From Burkholderiales bacterium (GTDB lineage Bacteria; Pseudomonadota; Gammaproteobacteria; Burkholderiales; SG8-39): a stretch of DNA of 7,931 nucleotides. Below the pieces are notes generated by a model that was not told the origin of the DNA, ran no database searches, and was given only the letters and a program-made list of their open reading frames with translations. The stretch is from assembly GCA_017880745.1 (NCBI GenBank), contig JADGRR010000118.1:1-7931 (forward strand), in the 5' to 3' direction. Position numbers and translations under genes: made by a program. The stretch's first letter is position 1. Each line of letters begins with the position of its first letter. Below are positions 6,234 to 7,931 of the stretch, in pieces.

Positions 6234-6260
6234 TACTTGCCCGTTCTCGCCCGCCGATTG

Positions 6261-6299
6261 GGCCGCATCGGGATTCGGCCGCGCAAGCCGCATGCGGCC
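6261..6299 (-). other. Hairpin in the gap between the HAD phosphatase and TSUP genes
   Basis: GGCCGCAT (6261-6268) and ATGCGGCC (6292-6299) are perfect complements, and inside them CGGC (6276-6279) pairs with GCCG (6287-6290). The right arm is part of a 12-bp perfect palindrome, GCCGCATGCGGC (6287-6298). It lies 15 nt beyond the HAD stop in the direction of transcription. No T-run follows on either strand. It may mark the end of the glpD-HAD transcript or be an operator or attenuator for the TSUP gene. Nothing else is visible in this 81-nt gap. Confidence 0.35.
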
Positions 6300-6314
6300 T
6301 GCACGCGGCGCAGG

Positions 6315-7118
6315 CTACGCGCCACGATTCGCACCAAGAAGCAACTCCGCGACTTCGACGAAACCGTCGCCGCTGCGCCGGCTGGTTGCATAGGTGGGCG
6401 CGTCGGTGAGGCGCCCGCCGAAATCGGCCACATTGGCCACGCCGACCGAGTTGGAAAAAAAACTGAACATGGGCGCATCGTTGGGCGAGTCGCCGACGAA
6501 CAGGTACTCGGCCTGGTCGCGCGCGAGATCGACGCCATAGCGCTCCTGCATCAAGGTGCGCGTCATGCCCAGCTTGTCGTAATCACCGAACCAGCCGTTG
6601 ACGTGGATGGAACTGATTTTCGCCGTCATCCCGGCCGCGCGCATCAGCGCGACAATCCGGTCCACCTCGGCAACCGGCAGGCGCGGCACGTCCTCGCAGA
6701 AATCGATCGCGAGATCCGCCTCGCGGTAGAGCTGGTCCGAGGCAAGCGCGCATCCAGGCACTTCGCGCAGGATGCGCTCGCGCACGGCAACCATCTTTTC
6801 GCGGTTGGCAGCGCGCGCTGCGGCGTCGAACAAAAAGCGCTGCGCCAGTTTTTTCCGCGGGGCATCGTAATAAAAATAGAACGCGCCGTTCTCGCCGACC
6901 ACCGCGTCCACCGGCCACATGCGCGCGATATGATCGCACCAGCCGGCCGGCCGGCCGGTGATCGGGACCACCAGCTTGCCGTCCAAGTGCAACCGCTCCA
7001 ATGCGGCATAGGCGCCGGCGGTGAGCTTGCCTTCGGTGGTGAGTGTGTCGTCGATGTCGCAGAACACGCCGCGGATGTCTTTCACGACCGCCGCGGGGAT
7101 GGCGGCGAGCGGCTTCAT
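6315..7118 (-). CDS. HAD-superfamily IIB (Cof/SPP-like) phosphatase
   Basis: The 267-residue protein has all four HAD motifs. Motif I is DIDDT, with nucleophile Asp21 and acid/base Asp23. Motif II is PITGR, with Thr54. Motif III is the lysine in DKLGMTR (Lys182), and motif IV is GDSPNDAPMF (Asp210, Asp214). The large insert between motifs II and III is the C2-type cap of the IIB subclass, which includes sucrose-phosphate, trehalose-phosphate and mannosyl-3-phosphoglycerate phosphatases. Family members are Mg2+-dependent cytoplasmic phosphomonoesterases. The ATG at 7118 overlaps the glpD stop as ATGA, so translation is probably coupled. The frame stays open 81 codons further upstream, but that part overlaps glpD and is Arg/Pro-rich shadow sequence. 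Linkage to glpD hints at a glycerol-linked or sugar phosphate substrate; this is inference only. Confidence 0.92.
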   Translation of the reverse strand: MKPLAAIPAAVVKDIRGVFCDIDDTLTTEGKLTAGAYAALERLHLDGKLVVPITGRPAGWCDHIARMWPVDAVVGENGAFYFYYDAPRKKLAQRFLFDAAARAANREKMVAVRERILREVPGCALASDQLYREADLAIDFCEDVPRLPVAEVDRIVALMRAAGMTAKISSIHVNGWFGDYDKLGMTRTLMQERYGVDLARDQAEYLFVGDSPNDAPMFSFFSNSVGVANVADFGGRLTDAPTYATSRRSGDGFVEVAELLLGANRGA

Positions 7119-7931
7119 CGGCCGTCCGCCAGGCGGCGGGCGACGCGCCGGCGCTGCGCCTCGCTCATATGCAGGCCGCACTTGGTGCGCCGCCACAGCA
7201 CGTCTTCGCCGGAGCGCGCCCATTCGTGCTCGACGAGATAGGCGAGTTCGCGTTCGTATAATCCGCCGCCGAAGTTCTCGCCCAGGTCGGACTCGGTTGT
7301 CGTGTCGTCGAGAATCTGCCCCGCGAGCGTGCCGTGGCGGCGCAGCAGGCGCGCCAGCCAATGCGGGTCGAGCGCTGAATAACGCGAGCGGAACGCGCCC
7401 AGCACGGTCGGAAAATCCCGCCCGCCGAAATCACCGCCCGGCAGCGCTTCGGCATGGGTCCAGGGCCGGTGCGCCGGGATCCAGCGCGCGAGCTTTTCCA
7501 TCACCTGCTCGGCCAGCCTGCGGTAAGTGGTGATCTTGCCGCCGAAAACGGACAGAAGCGGCGGACCCTGATCGTCGAGCAGCAGCACATAGTCGCGGGT
7601 AATAGCCGAAGGGTCTTCCTTGCCGTCGTCGTACAAGGGACGCACGCCGCTGTAGCTCCACGCCACCTGATCGGTGGTGACCGCTCGCGCACTGTAGCGG
7701 CTCGCCGCGGCGCACAGGTAGGTGACCTCTTCGGGCGAGATCGCCGGCGGGAGATCTTCACCCGTGACCGGCACGTCGGTGGTGCCGATGAGCGTGAACT
7801 CGCGCTCGTACGGAATCATGAATATCACCCGCCGGTCCGGGTTCTGCAGGATGTAGGCGTAGCGTTTGTCGTGGATGCGCGGCACGACGATGTGGCTGCC
7901 CTTCACCAGACGCACCTGGCCGGGGGAGTCG
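7115..7931 (-). CDS. glpD: Aerobic glycerol-3-phosphate dehydrogenase (3' part, N-terminus outside window)
   Basis: The frame is open to the right edge, so only the last 271 residues or so of an enzyme of about 500 are seen; the N-terminal FAD-binding Rossmann motif is outside. The visible part follows E. coli GlpD closely from memory: RLVKGSHIVVPRIH, AYILQNPDRRVIFMIPYE, IGTTDVPVTGED, WSYSGVRPLYDD, AITRDYVL, LLSVFGGKITTYRRLAE, SDLGENFGGGLYERELAYLVEHEW and WRRTKCGLHM. GlpD is a flavoenzyme bound to the inner face of the cytoplasmic membrane that oxidises sn-glycerol 3-phosphate to dihydroxyacetone phosphate and passes electrons to quinone. The C-terminal domain is complete and ends with RRLADGR, a little shorter than in E. 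coli. The stop overlaps the start of the HAD phosphatase gene by 4 nt, so the two form an operon. Confidence 0.96.
   Translation of the reverse strand, partial: DSPGQVRLVKGSHIVVPRIHDKRYAYILQNPDRRVIFMIPYEREFTLIGTTDVPVTGEDLPPAISPEEVTYLCAAASRYSARAVTTDQVAWSYSGVRPLYDDGKEDPSAITRDYVLLLDDQGPPLLSVFGGKITTYRRLAEQVMEKLARWIPAHRPWTHAEALPGGDFGGRDFPTVLGAFRSRYSALDPHWLARLLRRHGTLAGQILDDTTTESDLGENFGGGLYERELAYLVEHEWARSGEDVLWRRTKCGLHMSEAQRRRVARRLADGR

Noticed and set aside
6237..7241. Open frame of 334 codons on the plus strand over the HAD phosphatase gene
   Set aside because: The opposite strand encodes all four HAD motifs; the plus-strand product is low-complexity Arg/Ala/His-rich and has no recognisable fold.
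7119..7361. N-terminal extension of the HAD phosphatase by 81 codons
   Set aside because: It overlaps glpD entirely, is Arg/Pro-rich and lies before the normal HAD start; the ATG at 7118 with the ATGA overlap explains the start better.

Overview
The window is GC-rich and densely coded. It reads like an ordinary chromosomal segment of a proteobacterium, most likely a betaproteobacterium. That guess rests on the codon bias and the mix of TRAP transporter, crotonase, CaiB-type CoA-transferase and YXWXGXW-repeat genes; it was not tested by phylogeny. I see no phage, insertion sequence, CRISPR array, rRNA or tRNA.

The left part (1-5105) is a plus-strand catabolic block. It opens with the 3' end of a crotonase (enoyl-CoA hydratase/isomerase family) gene. 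After a 254-nt gap holding a plausible sigma-70 promoter and several inverted repeats come the three genes of a TRAP transporter: a Tat-type periplasmic binding protein (dctP), the small 4-helix membrane subunit (dctQ) and the large permease (dctM). They are tightly spaced, with a stop/start overlap between the first two. A family III CoA-transferase follows, 116 nt downstream, with a TATAAT box in that gap. Together these suggest uptake of an organic acid, transfer of CoA to it, and processing of the acyl-CoA by the crotonase. The substrate cannot be read from the sequence.

The middle (5106-5697) has a strong stem-loop behind the CoA-transferase gene, a small secreted YXWXGXW-repeat protein with a lysine-rich tail, and a clear intrinsic terminator.

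The right part (5698-7931) is on the minus strand. In order of transcription it holds the 3' part of glpD (aerobic glycerol-3-phosphate dehydrogenase), a HAD-IIB phosphatase whose ATG overlaps the glpD stop, an 81-nt gap with a hairpin, and a TSUP-family (TauE/SafE) membrane protein gene. The TSUP gene looks broken: its normal N-terminal residues are encoded in one frame and the C-terminal two thirds in another, with roughly 80 residues missing between them. This is the most unusual feature. I found no convincing new defence, mobile or RNA-guided system here.
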